Positions 5,209 through 13,517 of a stretch of 15,840 bases of DNA are shown here, piece by piece (the first letter of the stretch is position 1; each line of letters opens with the position of its first letter). The notes under the pieces were generated by a model. The model was not told the origin of the DNA, made no database searches, and worked only from the letters and a program-made list of their open reading frames with translations. This stretch comes from Thermodesulfobacteriota bacterium (GTDB taxonomy: Bacteria; Desulfobacterota; BSN033; UBA1163). The position numbers and the translations under genes were made by a program. Where the stretch lies: assembly GCA_030024065.1 (NCBI GenBank), contig JASEIE010000040.1, positions 1-15,840 of the forward strand, in the 5' to 3' direction.

Positions 5209-5521
5209 AAAAGGTAAAGAGCAATGATATGGTGCAGGCACCATAGGGCATCCAGTCTCGGTCTTATTGGGATGGGAAAACATTATCAAAAAAGGATAGG
5301 AGCGTCAAGATATTTAAAGGGATGATTTGGGGTTACCCTTCGACAGGCTCAAGGCGAACGGTGATATATTGAAATCATGCGACTTTTCCGCTCATACTGA
5401 GCCTTTCCTTCGACTTCGCTCAGGACAGGCTTGTCGAAGCATGAAATCGATTTAAGCAACAGCCCGTTCAATTGTCAATTCAATTCCTAATGACCGACGC
5501 CTGACACGAATGACGAATGAT
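5209..5521. other. Gene-free spacer between intI remnant and CCA gene
   Basis: No supported gene lies in these ~310 bp. The right half holds the palindromic repeat at 5336-5440. The stretch 5460-5520 is AT-rich with small self-complementary words (CAATTGTCAATTCAATT) but no clear terminator. The rest shows nothing recognisable. Confidence 0.6.
5336..5440. repeat. REP-like palindromic repeat pair
   Basis: CCTTCGACAGGCTCA (5337-5351) is followed ~55 bp later by CCTTCGAC...GTCGAAGC (5407-5440), whose ends CTTCGAC (5408-5414) and GTCGAAG (5433-5439) are inverted and enclose TTCGCTCAGGACAGGCTT. Words of this type (TTCGACAAGCTCAGGACAGGC) are widespread dispersed intergenic palindromes in many Gram-negative and metagenomic genomes. 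Their place here is the non-coding gap at the integron/chromosome boundary. The element could form a stable hairpin in RNA downstream of the CCA gene, which runs toward it. Confidence 0.7.
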
Positions 5522-6910
5522 TCAAATTTTGAATCTTTCTTTTAATGCCTCCAGCGCCTCTTCTCTGGTTCGAATCTCACCCTCGACCTGTCTTTCCCGG
5601 ATGAAGCTGAGGATTTCACCCACTTTGGGTCCAGAAGAATACCCCAGAGCCATCACATCGTGACCGGTGATGAGAGAGGGTGGATAGAGAATTTCCTTTT
5701 CTTCGAATAATTCCATTATTCGAAGACAGTGACCTTCCACTATCTCATCAATCTGGACGGATAAGATTCCCCGGCTTGCTTCTTTATCCGCAAGGGTATG
5801 GAGGACGAGCAGGGGGGTTTCTTCTCCCATCTGATTGACCAGCCTTTTAAGGGCTGATTCCCCGGTCTCCGAGGAGAAGTTGAGGATTCTCATATGATGC
5901 TGGATGAGGCGAAGAATCCTGTTCTTCGTCGGATTGGAGAATCTAAGCCTCTCCATGATGGCCTCTGCCCTCTTGCAGGAGAATGATTCATGGTGATAGA
6001 AGTGAACCCTTCCTTTCTCATCCTGAGAATAGGTATCCTGTTTTCCAAGGTCATGGAAAAGGGAGGCATAATATAACACAAGCCCATCCTCTTGTGTCAG
6101 GGATATTGGATTTCTGTTTTGAGCCACCCATTCAAAGGCCCATGATATCTTATCGATCATAAGGAGAGTGTGGGAAAGAACGTTGAGATGGTGATGTTGA
6201 TTCTGACCAAGGTTTTCAAGCCCCTTTAACTCAGGGAAGAGGGTGAGGAGGAGCCCCAGTTCATAAAGGATGCTCATCCCAAAGTTAGGTCGGGGAGAGA
6301 GAAGTATCCGGTCCAGTTCCATCTTGATCCTCTCTCCGGGCATTTTTTTTATCCATTCCTTCTTAAGTGAGATATCTTCCTTCAATCTCCTATCCATGGT
6401 GAAACCTTTTAGGGTGCTGAGATAACGGATGGCTCTAAGCATCCTCAGGGGGTCTTGATCAATGGAGTGAGGAGAAACAGGACGGACCCGCTTTTCCTCA
6501 ATATCTTCAAAGGCGCCTTGAACCCAATGAAATGTTTCGTCACGGAGGGAGAAGGCAATGGCGTTGATGGTAAAGTCCCTTCTCTGAAGATCCTCTTCAA
6601 TCGTCTGCCCCTGAAATGGCGTAATATCAATGGACTCCTCCTTTTTCCTTATCCTGTAGGTGGTGGCGCTCATTTGCTCCTTACCCACTTTGAAGAAACG
6701 AATCCGGAGGGCTTCCTCAATCGTTGAGATGAAGGAAGAGGCCTTTTGGGGTAAAGTGAAGTCGTAATCCAGGCGGGGTGTCCCGAGGAGGAGATCCCGG
6801 ATATATCCCCCCACCAGAAAGAAGGGGACCATTTTCTCCTTCGCCAGGATTGAAAGGGCAGAAAGGGTTGGATCCTTGAGAATCTTTTCCTTTAAAATCT
6901 TGATATCCAT
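5522..6910 (-). CDS. cca: tRNA nucleotidyltransferase / poly(A) polymerase family with HD domain
   Basis: This 462-residue protein belongs to the class II nucleotidyltransferases, which add or repair the 3'-CCA of tRNA (or polyadenylate RNA) in the cytoplasm. The head domain has LVGGYIRDLLLG (residues 32-43), the metal-binding pair in LDYDFTL (D48, D50) and RRDFTINAIAF (110-120). The RNA-binding neck begins with DPLRMLRAIRY (153-163). A C-terminal HD domain is marked by H-H-H (239-241), SLFHDLGK (283-290) and later His pairs. HD-containing members are usually CCA-adding enzymes with extra phosphatase/phosphodiesterase activity. The ATG start (6908-6910) has only a weak AGGG upstream. It is divergent from the dGTPase-like gene with a ~70-bp gap that must hold both promoters. 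The choice between cca and pcnB is not settled by motifs alone. Confidence 0.88.
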   Translation of the reverse strand: MDIKILKEKILKDPTLSALSILAKEKMVPFFLVGGYIRDLLLGTPRLDYDFTLPQKASSFISTIEEALRIRFFKVGKEQMSATTYRIRKKEESIDITPFQGQTIEEDLQRRDFTINAIAFSLRDETFHWVQGAFEDIEEKRVRPVSPHSIDQDPLRMLRAIRYLSTLKGFTMDRRLKEDISLKKEWIKKMPGERIKMELDRILLSPRPNFGMSILYELGLLLTLFPELKGLENLGQNQHHHLNVLSHTLLMIDKISWAFEWVAQNRNPISLTQEDGLVLYYASLFHDLGKQDTYSQDEKGRVHFYHHESFSCKRAEAIMERLRFSNPTKNRILRLIQHHMRILNFSSETGESALKRLVNQMGEETPLLVLHTLADKEASRGILSVQIDEIVEGHCLRIMELFEEKEILYPPSLITGHDVMALGYSSGPKVGEILSFIRERQVEGEIRTREEALEALKERFKI

Positions 6911-6966
6911 TTGATAAAGCCCTTTTTTTATGATACCTTACCCTTCAAAAAGCATAGATGATACAA

Positions 6967-6972
6967 GGGAGG
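6967..6972 (+). promoter_or_regulatory. Ribosome binding site supporting a TTG start
   Basis: GGGAGG lies 8 bases before TTG 6981. The in-frame ATG at 6930 has no purine-rich motif (it is preceded by a T run), so this site decides the start of the dGTPase-like gene. Confidence 0.7.
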
Positions 6973-6980
6973 CTTGTCAA

Positions 6981-8024
6981 TTGAAGACGATCAGAGAGGA
7001 GCTGGAAGAACAGGAGAAGAAGATTCTCTCACCCTTTGCCGCATTGAGTCGGCTGACCAAGGGAAGACGATTCAATGAAGAGGAATGTCCTCTCAGGCCG
7101 GCTTTCCAGCACGATCGGGATCGGATCATCCATTCCAAATCCTTCAGGAGGTTGAAACATAAGACTCAGGTTTTTCTCGTGCCAACAGGGGACCATTACC
7201 GCACCCGACTGACCCATACCCTTGAGGTCTCTCAAATTGCGCGGACGATCTCAAAGGCCCTTCGCCTCAATGAGGATTTAACAGAGGCCATCTCATTGGG
7301 CCATGATCTGGGGCATACTCCATTCGGGCATGCCGGTGAGGATGTGCTCAATGAGATCATCCCCGGTGGATTCAACCATGCTGAGCAGAGTTTAAGGGTT
7401 ATCGATCTATTGGAAAAAGATGGGAAGGGGTTAAACCTCACCTATGAGGTGAGGGATGGTATTTTAAAACATACGAAAGGAAAGGGGGAAATCCTTTGCA
7501 AGAATCCTTCAGACATGGCTTCTACGCTGGAGGGCCAGGTCGTCCGGATTGCGGATATCATCGCCTATATTAATCACGATATCGATGATGCTATTCGAGG
7601 TGGGGTGATTGCTCAAGAGAATATTCCAAAAGACTGCCTTGGATGTCTGGGCGACACCCATTCAAGGCGGATCAACACCATGGTCAATGATATTGTCCTG
7701 GAGACTTTAAGAGAGGGAGGCGGACATCTCGCTATCTCAAAAAGGATACATTCAGCCACCTGGGACCTGAGGGAGTTCCTCTGGGAAAGAGTTTACGAGA
7801 ATGAGACGGTCCATGCCGATTTTCACAAGGCGGCCAAGATCCTGAGAGAGCTCTACAAGCATTTTATGGGCCATACGGATTATTTCTTGACATTAATTGA
7901 AAGAGAATCGCTCTATGACTCAATGGAGGGGTGCGTCTGCGATTTCATAGCAGGGATGACAGACCGTTACGCCTTCAATCTCTATGAGAAACTCTTTCTT
8001 CCCCTCCCATGGATGATTCTATGA
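6981..8024 (+). CDS. dgt: dGTPase-like HD-domain phosphohydrolase
   Basis: The protein is a deoxyguanosinetriphosphate triphosphohydrolase-like enzyme, expected to cleave dNTPs to the nucleoside and triphosphate in the cytoplasm. From the TTG start it has 347 residues. HD-domain metal ligands are visible: H79 in RLTHTLEV, H108-D109 in SLGHDLGHTPFGH, and D192 in VRIADIIAYINHD. FQHDRDRIIHSKSFRRLKHKTQVF (first half, about residues 43-66) and the ending LYEKLFLPLPW are also typical of the shorter, type-2 dGTPase-like family. The conserved family N-terminus (KTIREELEEQE) begins right at the TTG, and a GGGAGG sits 8 bases before it, so the 17 codons from an ATG at 6930 are probably untranslated. 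It is the only clear plus-strand chromosomal gene in the window. Confidence 0.92.
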   Translation: MKTIREELEEQEKKILSPFAALSRLTKGRRFNEEECPLRPAFQHDRDRIIHSKSFRRLKHKTQVFLVPTGDHYRTRLTHTLEVSQIARTISKALRLNEDLTEAISLGHDLGHTPFGHAGEDVLNEIIPGGFNHAEQSLRVIDLLEKDGKGLNLTYEVRDGILKHTKGKGEILCKNPSDMASTLEGQVVRIADIIAYINHDIDDAIRGGVIAQENIPKDCLGCLGDTHSRRINTMVNDIVLETLREGGGHLAISKRIHSATWDLREFLWERVYENETVHADFHKAAKILRELYKHFMGHTDYFLTLIERESLYDSMEGCVCDFIAGMTDRYAFNLYEKLFLPLPWMIL

Positions 8025-8205
8025 AGTTGTGGGGGTCGTTCTTCTTTGGGGATGAAACTCCGATATGAAGTGCTTCTCGTCTCAATTGGACAGACTCTGA
8101 GTACCTTTTAGCCTTTGCCATGGCTCCTCTTCCTACCCCGTATGTTCCGCATCGGTCACCCTCTCCTCTTCCCTTGATGATCTTTCCAAACTCCTCAATG
8201 GCCAT
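7975..8205 (-). CDS. Doubtful small ORF or gene remnant
   Basis: A 76-codon frame begins with MAIEEFGKIIKGRGEGDR. Its ATG has AAGGA 7 bases upstream, which is better than a random ORF would usually show. It runs 50 bp into the end of the dGTPase-like gene on the other strand and has low-complexity Gly/Arg/Lys composition. No homolog is recognised. It could be a small real protein, the start of a decayed gene, or chance. Confidence 0.2.
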   Translation of the reverse strand: MAIEEFGKIIKGRGEGDRCGTYGVGRGAMAKAKRYSESVQLRREALHIGVSSPKKNDPHNFIESSMGGEERVSHRD

Positions 8206-8261
8206 GCTCTATTCCTTAAACTCGCAAAGGATTCTATCTAACTCTTATCTTTAGCAGCCGT

Positions 8262-9095
8262 TTAGGCCTTAGAAAGCATGTCATAGAGTCGGCCAATGTT
8301 CTTCCTTTGTTGTTCACGTCCAGGGTGACGAGGGGGAAGCCGATCCTCAAACTGGATGGATTCAATGGTTTGTTCTTTACTCATCCCTCTGTGAATAGCC
8401 TCTTGGACTTCATCGACACAATGTTGGAAGAAAGACATAAAGTCACGGACCGTTCTTTTTTCTCCCACTTCACCATGACCCGGAACAATGTAATCCGCAT
8501 CCAGGTCAAGGATTCTTTTTAACGAATCGAGCCACTCCAGAGGGCAACAGTATGAAAGGGCTGGCTGAAATCCATTCGAGAAGTTGTCGCCTGTAAATAC
8601 GACTCTCTCGCGGGGAACATAAACTGCAATTTGTCCGGGCGTATGACCGGGAAGATGGAGCAATTCAAGATGATGTTGACCCATATAAAGATTGAGCCGG
8701 TCCAAAAATGTGATCGTGGGTAGTCCAATTTGATAGTTTTTAACGAGATCGGTACAATGGGAATAATTCTCTTGAACTTTGCGGCGGACATCATCCGGTG
8801 TTCCCAAGGCCTCTGGAATAGATCTTCTTGTTTCTTCGTGGGCGATGATGGGGACAGGAAAGAAGTAATTCCCCAGGGTGTGATCGGCATGAAATTCTGT
8901 GTTGATCAGATAAAGGATCTTTCCCTTTTGGCAGACCATCTCTCGCCAATTCACCGCATTGGAAGGCACCAAAGGGGCGTCGATTAAGATGATTCCTTCT
9001 GCAGTAACGATAAAACTGGAATTAGAACCTCCACTTGCCTGAGTTCCAGATGTCCATTGTGTTTCAACGTAGACATTTTCAGTCAATTTCTTCAT
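8262..9095 (-). CDS. Metallo-beta-lactamase-fold hydrolase
   Basis: Called from the ATG at 9093-9095 (MKKLTENVYVETQ..., 277 residues), because CAGGAG precedes it; an upstream GTG at 9143 would add 16 charged residues and nearly touch the previous stop. MBL-fold motifs are present in order: LINTEFHADHTLGN (residues 63-76), LPGHTPG with H151, FTGDN with D170 and VPGHGEV with H207. These form a di-zinc site in the family. The first ligand of the usual HxHxDH is Glu (E67) instead of His, giving ExHxDH. Such proteins hydrolyse thioesters, lactones or other esters; the substrate is unknown. It is the last gene of the minus-strand TRAP cluster, 52 bp after an aspartate-dehydrogenase homolog, so a hydrolytic step in the same pathway is plausible. 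Confidence 0.85.
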   Translation of the reverse strand: MKKLTENVYVETQWTSGTQASGGSNSSFIVTAEGIILIDAPLVPSNAVNWREMVCQKGKILYLINTEFHADHTLGNYFFPVPIIAHEETRRSIPEALGTPDDVRRKVQENYSHCTDLVKNYQIGLPTITFLDRLNLYMGQHHLELLHLPGHTPGQIAVYVPRERVVFTGDNFSNGFQPALSYCCPLEWLDSLKRILDLDADYIVPGHGEVGEKRTVRDFMSFFQHCVDEVQEAIHRGMSKEQTIESIQFEDRLPPRHPGREQQRKNIGRLYDMLSKA

Positions 9096-9147
9096 TTTCC
9101 ACTTCTCCTGAGCAGAGTATTTCCTTTCTTCATCACGTTCCACATTG

Positions 9148-9915
9148 TCACACCAACATCAGACCGTAGTTTTGTGAACAGAGGCGCTTGACCGTTTGGA
9201 AAACAGACTCCGGAACATAGGTCCCAGTTCTTTCCCCTAAAGGTTTGGATTGGACGTCAACCTTCCATTTGAGGCCTCGCCCTTTGACTTCAACGATGTG
9301 TCTCATAACGCGAGATTGGGGATCGGCAATCACCGTAGAATGGGTCCTGTCAAACCCGAGGCCATGGAGGGCCAAGCTCGCATGGATATTCACATTATGG
9401 GGAAAAAGTTGACAGGCCTTGCGAGTGGGTCCTTCATAAAGGACTTTTCTTTCCGTCAACCTCTCTTGAAGACCATATCCTTCTTGGGGTCTGATGGTGG
9501 TGATTCTTACCTCCTCAATGAGTTCTTTTCCATCTTTTACACCGTCTAGACCGATCATCGCTCCATGGGAGATGTAATATCGGGTTTTATTGACCTGGCT
9601 CACGGAATCCAATTGTTCCTGCAATCCTTCCTCTGCAAGGGCAGCCACGGAAACGATTAGCAAATCCGCAAATTCTAAAACAACAGAAGCAAAGTTTTTC
9701 ACCCATTCCGAACTGGCAGCCTCAACAACGAGGTCGGTCTTTCGTTCTCTTATTTCCTCCATTGAACCAATGAGAAGTGAAGCGTCCAGATTCGACAACT
9801 TGTCTCTGTCCCAGTCGTGCACAAAATCGACAGAGAGGTCCTTTTCCTGACGGATCTTCTTCAAAAGGTAAGATCCTATGGTGCCATATCCAATGATTCC
9901 AATTCTTTTGACCAT
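9148..9915 (-). CDS. Aspartate dehydrogenase family protein, paralogue 1
   Basis: This 255-residue protein matches the L-aspartate dehydrogenase family (NAD(P)-dependent oxidation of aspartate to iminoaspartate, then oxaloacetate). The N-terminal Rossmann motif is GYGTIG (residues 9-14). The mid region has LVVEAAS and SHGAMIGLDGVKDG, and the C-terminal half has EGPTRKACQLFPHNVNIHAS followed by LGFDRTHSTVIADP, the family's catalytic/substrate region. Length is normal for the family (~255-270). The ATG start has only a weak SD-like purine stretch. It is not next to nadA/nadB/nadC, so an NAD-biosynthesis role is unlikely. A paralogue of similar length is in the same cluster at 13848-14621, on the other side of the TRAP genes. 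The true substrate may differ from aspartate. Confidence 0.85.
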   Translation of the reverse strand: MVKRIGIIGYGTIGSYLLKKIRQEKDLSVDFVHDWDRDKLSNLDASLLIGSMEEIRERKTDLVVEAASSEWVKNFASVVLEFADLLIVSVAALAEEGLQEQLDSVSQVNKTRYYISHGAMIGLDGVKDGKELIEEVRITTIRPQEGYGLQERLTERKVLYEGPTRKACQLFPHNVNIHASLALHGLGFDRTHSTVIADPQSRVMRHIVEVKGRGLKWKVDVQSKPLGERTGTYVPESVFQTVKRLCSQNYGLMLV

Positions 9916-9979
9916 AACCGAGCTTCTGTTTTTGATGGCTAATGTGTGTGAGTTTCGTCGAGAAAGAGGGCCACTATAT

Positions 9980-10405
9980 TCAAACCTTACCTGTGATGAC
10001 CATCTGCTGCCCCACGGAGAGGCCTAACTCAAATCCACTTTTAAATTCCCTGGAGTGGAGAATGACATTGATATGGTTAGGCATATGGGTTTCATCAAAT
10101 CCGACCACTTCACCGATCACTTTGCCTCCGATCACGGCTTTATCACCAAACATGATGGCGCCACCCCTTTTAATCTCAGCATAGCAAAGGTAGGCAACAC
10201 GGTTTGCTGTCGTGCCTGGTCGGACATTTTCCTCATCGGTAATAATAAACTCATGAATCTCATGAAGTCGAATAGCACGCGTAAAAGGAGCTATTAATTT
10301 CAGTCCCCTGTCCTCCCTTTTGTTCCCGAATACGACAACCAATTCGGCTACGACATCCCCCTTCACGCAGAGGGGCCGATCTTGCAGTTTTTCATAAGGT
10401 TCCAT
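9980..10405 (-). CDS. Small conserved protein, probably DUF6917 family
   Basis: This 141-residue soluble protein contains the phrases GLKLIAPFTRAIRLHEIHEF, PGTTANRVAYLCYAEI and VVGFDETHMPNHINVIL. The last part, with its Asp-Glu-Thr-His and Asn-His pair, looks like a conserved functional site, possibly metal- or ligand-binding. From memory this matches the uncharacterised family DUF6917, found beside organic-acid transport and catabolic genes; that label should be checked. The start ATG (10403-10405) has AAGGA 8 bases upstream. It sits between the TRAP permease (98 bp upstream) and the aspartate-dehydrogenase paralogue (64 bp downstream), all on the same strand, so co-transcription and a role in the same pathway are likely. 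Its function is unknown. Confidence 0.7.
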   Translation of the reverse strand: MEPYEKLQDRPLCVKGDVVAELVVVFGNKREDRGLKLIAPFTRAIRLHEIHEFIITDEENVRPGTTANRVAYLCYAEIKRGGAIMFGDKAVIGGKVIGEVVGFDETHMPNHINVILHSREFKSGFELGLSVGQQMVITGKV

Positions 10406-10503
10406 CGATATTTTCCTTTGCGGTCGATCCTTATACCGTTATATTGTCCATTGAGTATGAATGTCCGAATACATCCTGATTCCCCTCCTGAGGTGATTTG
10501 TTT

Positions 10504-12420
10504 TCACTCCCCAGATCTTATCGGGGCCTCTTTCAGAGGTCCTTTCTTTCGGTTCCTAAACCATTGAACAACCAGGATGGCAGTGAAGAGACCAACCCCG
10601 ACGAGGTCTGTGTGGAAACCCGGATCGATGGAGCAGATTGCGACAATACCTAAGATGATTCTTTGTATCAGACCGGTTTCATAAAGAAACCATCCCTGCC
10701 AGGCCGCTGATAAACTGATCAATCCTATCATGCCCGTAACAGTTGAGATGAGGACTTGGGGTAGAGGTCCGTTCCCCGTGATCGGTGTAAACACCATAAG
10801 AAAAGGAATTAAATACAATCCTTTGGCAAATCTCCAACCTGCCATGGCCGTTTTGAAAGGGTCGGCCTTAGCCAGGCCGGCGGCAACATAAGAGGTAATA
10901 CAAACGGGCGGTGTCACCGATGCATCGATACTGAACCAGAGAATGACGAGATGGGCCACCAATACCGGGACTCCCAGATTTTGCAAAGCCGGTCCAGCAA
11001 TAACGGCTAAGACCAAATAGGAAGCAGTGATAGGTAGTTCTATCCCAAGGACGAGTGACGCCAGGCCCACAAACAGAATGGCTAGGAAGAGATTCCCTCC
11101 TGAACCGGCGACGATCAGACTCGAGAATTTAACACCAACACCTGTCAGCCCCACAACTCCAACAATCAATCCCACACAGGCACAAGCTGCTGAGACCGAA
11201 AGGGAATTGAGGGCTGCCGATTTCAATGCATCGATAATGTCCTTTATTCCCATTCTCGTTTCTTTTTTAAGGTAAGATAGAACGAAGAGGAGAATGATGG
11301 TTATAAAGGCGGAATACGTTGGACTGTAGCCCGCAACCAGCAATAAAAACAAGATCACCAGTGGAACAATAAAAATGATTCCCTTTTTTAACAAGAGTAG
11401 AAGGTTCTTCCAATAGTCTCCTTCATCCGGGATGCCTTTGAGCCCCAGCTTGCATGCCGTGAAATGGACAGCTGCGTATACGCCCACAAAATACATGATG
11501 GCGGGGATAACAGCTCCCTTAACGACCGCCCCATAGGGTATGCCAGTCAGTGCCACAATCAGGAAAGCGGCTGCCCCCATAATGGGCGGAAGAATCACCC
11601 CTCCAATGGAGGAGGCGACTTCCACTCCTGCAGCGAGGTGGGCCGGGTAGCCCGCCTTCTTCATCATTGGTATTGTAAACGATCCCGTAGTAACAACATT
11701 TGCAGTAGCGCTTCCAGAAATAGAACCCATAAAAGCACTTGCAATAACGGCCGTTTTCGCTGGTCCCCCTCTCATTTGGCCGGTGAGGGCGTGGGCAAAC
11801 TGGACGAAAAAGTCTCCCCCTCCGGTTTTTTGAAGAAAAGCTCCAAAAGTAATAAACAAGACAACGAATTCCACAACAACACCTAAGGAAGTACCGTAGA
11901 TCCCTCGCATCTCGATATAGAAAGAGTTCACCATCATGTGGAGATTGTAGCCCCGATGACCGAAGTATCCGGGAATCAGTGCACCGAAATATGCATAGGC
12001 CATGAAAAGAACGGAGGTGATGACAAGGGGAATCCCCACGGTTCTTCGAGTGATTTCCAGGGTAAGCAAGATAGCAATGATCCCGAGGACGAAGTCAGGT
12101 GTATTCGGGTCCCCCATCCGCCATTCCAAAGCCTCTGACTCAATCTCAAGGTAGATACCGATGATCACACCGAGAACTATCAACAGAAGATCGAAATAGA
12201 ATGACCAGTGGTACGGAGATTTTTTTGAAAATGGTTTTGTCAGGAAGATAAGGGCCATAGAAAGGATCAGGTGTGTGTGTCTCGCAGCACTGAGGGAAAT
12301 GATGCCCACACCTGCAAAATAGAGGTGATAGAGGGAGAAGACAACGGCTAGTAAGGTTATGAACCACCCTAAATATTTCCCGGTGTTTCCGCTTTCAGTG
12401 AACTTGGTAATTTCATCCAT
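10504..12420 (-). CDS. TRAP transporter fused permease (DctQM type)
   Basis: The 638-residue integral membrane protein is the fused small-plus-large permease of a TAXI-type TRAP transporter, which uses a sodium or proton gradient to import carboxylate-type substrates across the inner membrane. The N-terminal ~130 residues hold about four membrane helices (DctQ-like part). The rest is the DctM part, with the signature region around residues 200-310: GQMRGGPAKTAVIASAFMGS, then SGSATANVVTTGSFTIPMMK and GGVILPPIMGAAAFLI. A second inverted half contains GIELPITASYLVLAVIAGPAL and a Thr-Pro-Pro-Val-Cys motif. The C-terminal tail is short and basic. It lies 40 bp after the matching solute receptor, so the pair forms a complete transporter. 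GGAGGAGG is present but ~14 bases from the ATG, so the exact start is slightly uncertain. Confidence 0.93.
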   Translation of the reverse strand: MDEITKFTESGNTGKYLGWFITLLAVVFSLYHLYFAGVGIISLSAARHTHLILSMALIFLTKPFSKKSPYHWSFYFDLLLIVLGVIIGIYLEIESEALEWRMGDPNTPDFVLGIIAILLTLEITRRTVGIPLVITSVLFMAYAYFGALIPGYFGHRGYNLHMMVNSFYIEMRGIYGTSLGVVVEFVVLFITFGAFLQKTGGGDFFVQFAHALTGQMRGGPAKTAVIASAFMGSISGSATANVVTTGSFTIPMMKKAGYPAHLAAGVEVASSIGGVILPPIMGAAAFLIVALTGIPYGAVVKGAVIPAIMYFVGVYAAVHFTACKLGLKGIPDEGDYWKNLLLLLKKGIIFIVPLVILFLLLVAGYSPTYSAFITIILLFVLSYLKKETRMGIKDIIDALKSAALNSLSVSAACACVGLIVGVVGLTGVGVKFSSLIVAGSGGNLFLAILFVGLASLVLGIELPITASYLVLAVIAGPALQNLGVPVLVAHLVILWFSIDASVTPPVCITSYVAAGLAKADPFKTAMAGWRFAKGLYLIPFLMVFTPITGNGPLPQVLISTVTGMIGLISLSAAWQGWFLYETGLIQRIILGIVAICSIDPGFHTDLVGVGLFTAILVVQWFRNRKKGPLKEAPIRSGE

Positions 12421-12460
12421 TTATTAGTCCGTTGCCTCCTCCCCCAATTTGCCGGTTTTC

Positions 12461-13444
12461 TTATTTGATCAAACCTTTCTCTTTATAGAACTTGAGGGCA
12501 CCAGTGTGAACAGGCTGGCCTGAAATTGAATCGATGTCTTTGTCGAATCGCCAAAATTGAAAAGACTGGTGGACTTTGAGGAGATGATCCCAGTTCCCGT
12601 CGATGATTTTGCACATCTGGTATACAATGTCATCCGGAACTGTTTTGAGAACCATCAAGCATCCAGTGACACCGAATCCGACGAAATCCTCCGTCTGCTT
12701 TGGGTAGGTTCCTGCTTTGATCACGGTGGGGACCATATAAGGCCAACTCTTCCTGAGTTTCGCCTCTTCTTCCTTAGTCAAACCCAAGAACCGGATTTCT
12801 GCTGTCGCTCCGAGATTGAGAGCAAAGGCAGCCGGTACTCCAACAAATTCGACCATGGCGTCGATCCGGCCGTCGCCCAGGGCGGTCGCTGCCTGGTCAT
12901 CACCGATGTACTCGAGATTTACATCATCCCTGGTCAAACCCGCAGCATCTAAAAACCACAGGACCCTCGTATTGCCCGCTGCCCCTCTTTCTCCAATCGC
13001 CAGTTTCTTCCCCTTGAGATCTTTCAAGGTCTTAATAGGGCTCTTTTTCAACACAACCCAGTGGCTAGGACTACTGTGCTGGAGAATGATACTTCTTGCA
13101 TCAGAAAGATCCAGCTTCTCCTTGAATGGACGTGTCCCCTCTCTTGCCGCAAAGATCATATCAAGGGTCGTCATGGACATCTGAACCTCTTTGGTTGCCA
13201 GTTTCCTTGGGTTAACTGCTGCTCCACCGGAGCCATCTACGGTCACGGTTAGGCCCTGGATTTTGTTGTTGAAGAGTTCTGCAAGTCCTGCAGCCATGGG
13301 ATACCATGTCCCTCCCATGGGAGAGGTTGAAAAAGTTAAACGCAGTTGTGCATTCGTTGAGGGCAGAGATGTCAAACCGAATCCGACCGTGATAAAAAAG
13401 ACTAAAATCCCAAATCCTAAACTTCGATTATTTCTCCTTTTCAT
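12461..13444 (-). CDS. TAXI-family TRAP transporter solute receptor
   Basis: Periplasmic binding protein of the TRAP-associated extracytoplasmic immunogenic (TAXI) family. The start is taken at ATG 13442-13444 (327 residues), because it opens a classic signal peptide (MKRRNNRSLGFG, hydrophobic core to ~25, then L-P-S-T-N-A-Q as the cleavage region) with AAGGAA just before it. The mature protein has TFSTSPMGGTWYPMAAGLAEL and PRKLATKEVQMSMTTLDM, then LKDLKGKKLAIGERGAAGNT, the usual ligand-binding segments of TAXI receptors. TAXI receptors are reported for glutamate, 2-oxoglutarate, phosphonates and other anions; ligand identity cannot be read here. It is followed by the fused permease after 40 bp. 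An upstream GTG/ATG-extended form to 13504 is less likely. Confidence 0.92.
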   Translation of the reverse strand: MKRRNNRSLGFGILVFFITVGFGLTSLPSTNAQLRLTFSTSPMGGTWYPMAAGLAELFNNKIQGLTVTVDGSGGAAVNPRKLATKEVQMSMTTLDMIFAAREGTRPFKEKLDLSDARSIILQHSSPSHWVVLKKSPIKTLKDLKGKKLAIGERGAAGNTRVLWFLDAAGLTRDDVNLEYIGDDQAATALGDGRIDAMVEFVGVPAAFALNLGATAEIRFLGLTKEEEAKLRKSWPYMVPTVIKAGTYPKQTEDFVGFGVTGCLMVLKTVPDDIVYQMCKIIDGNWDHLLKVHQSFQFWRFDKDIDSISGQPVHTGALKFYKEKGLIK

Positions 13445-13517
13445 GTTCCTTATTTCCTCCTTTCTATGAATTGGGAGACAAAACCTATCTATAACAAAGC
13501 CCATTGATCGAAGAAAG

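Noticed and set aside
6930..6980. Upstream ATG for the dGTPase-like gene (17 extra codons)
   Set aside because: No ribosome binding site precedes it, while GGGAGG precedes the TTG at 6981 where the conserved family N-terminus begins.
8025..8261. A tRNA or small RNA gene downstream of the dGTPase-like gene
   Set aside because: No cloverleaf arms or CCA-like end could be found on either strand; only the doubtful 76-codon frame remains.
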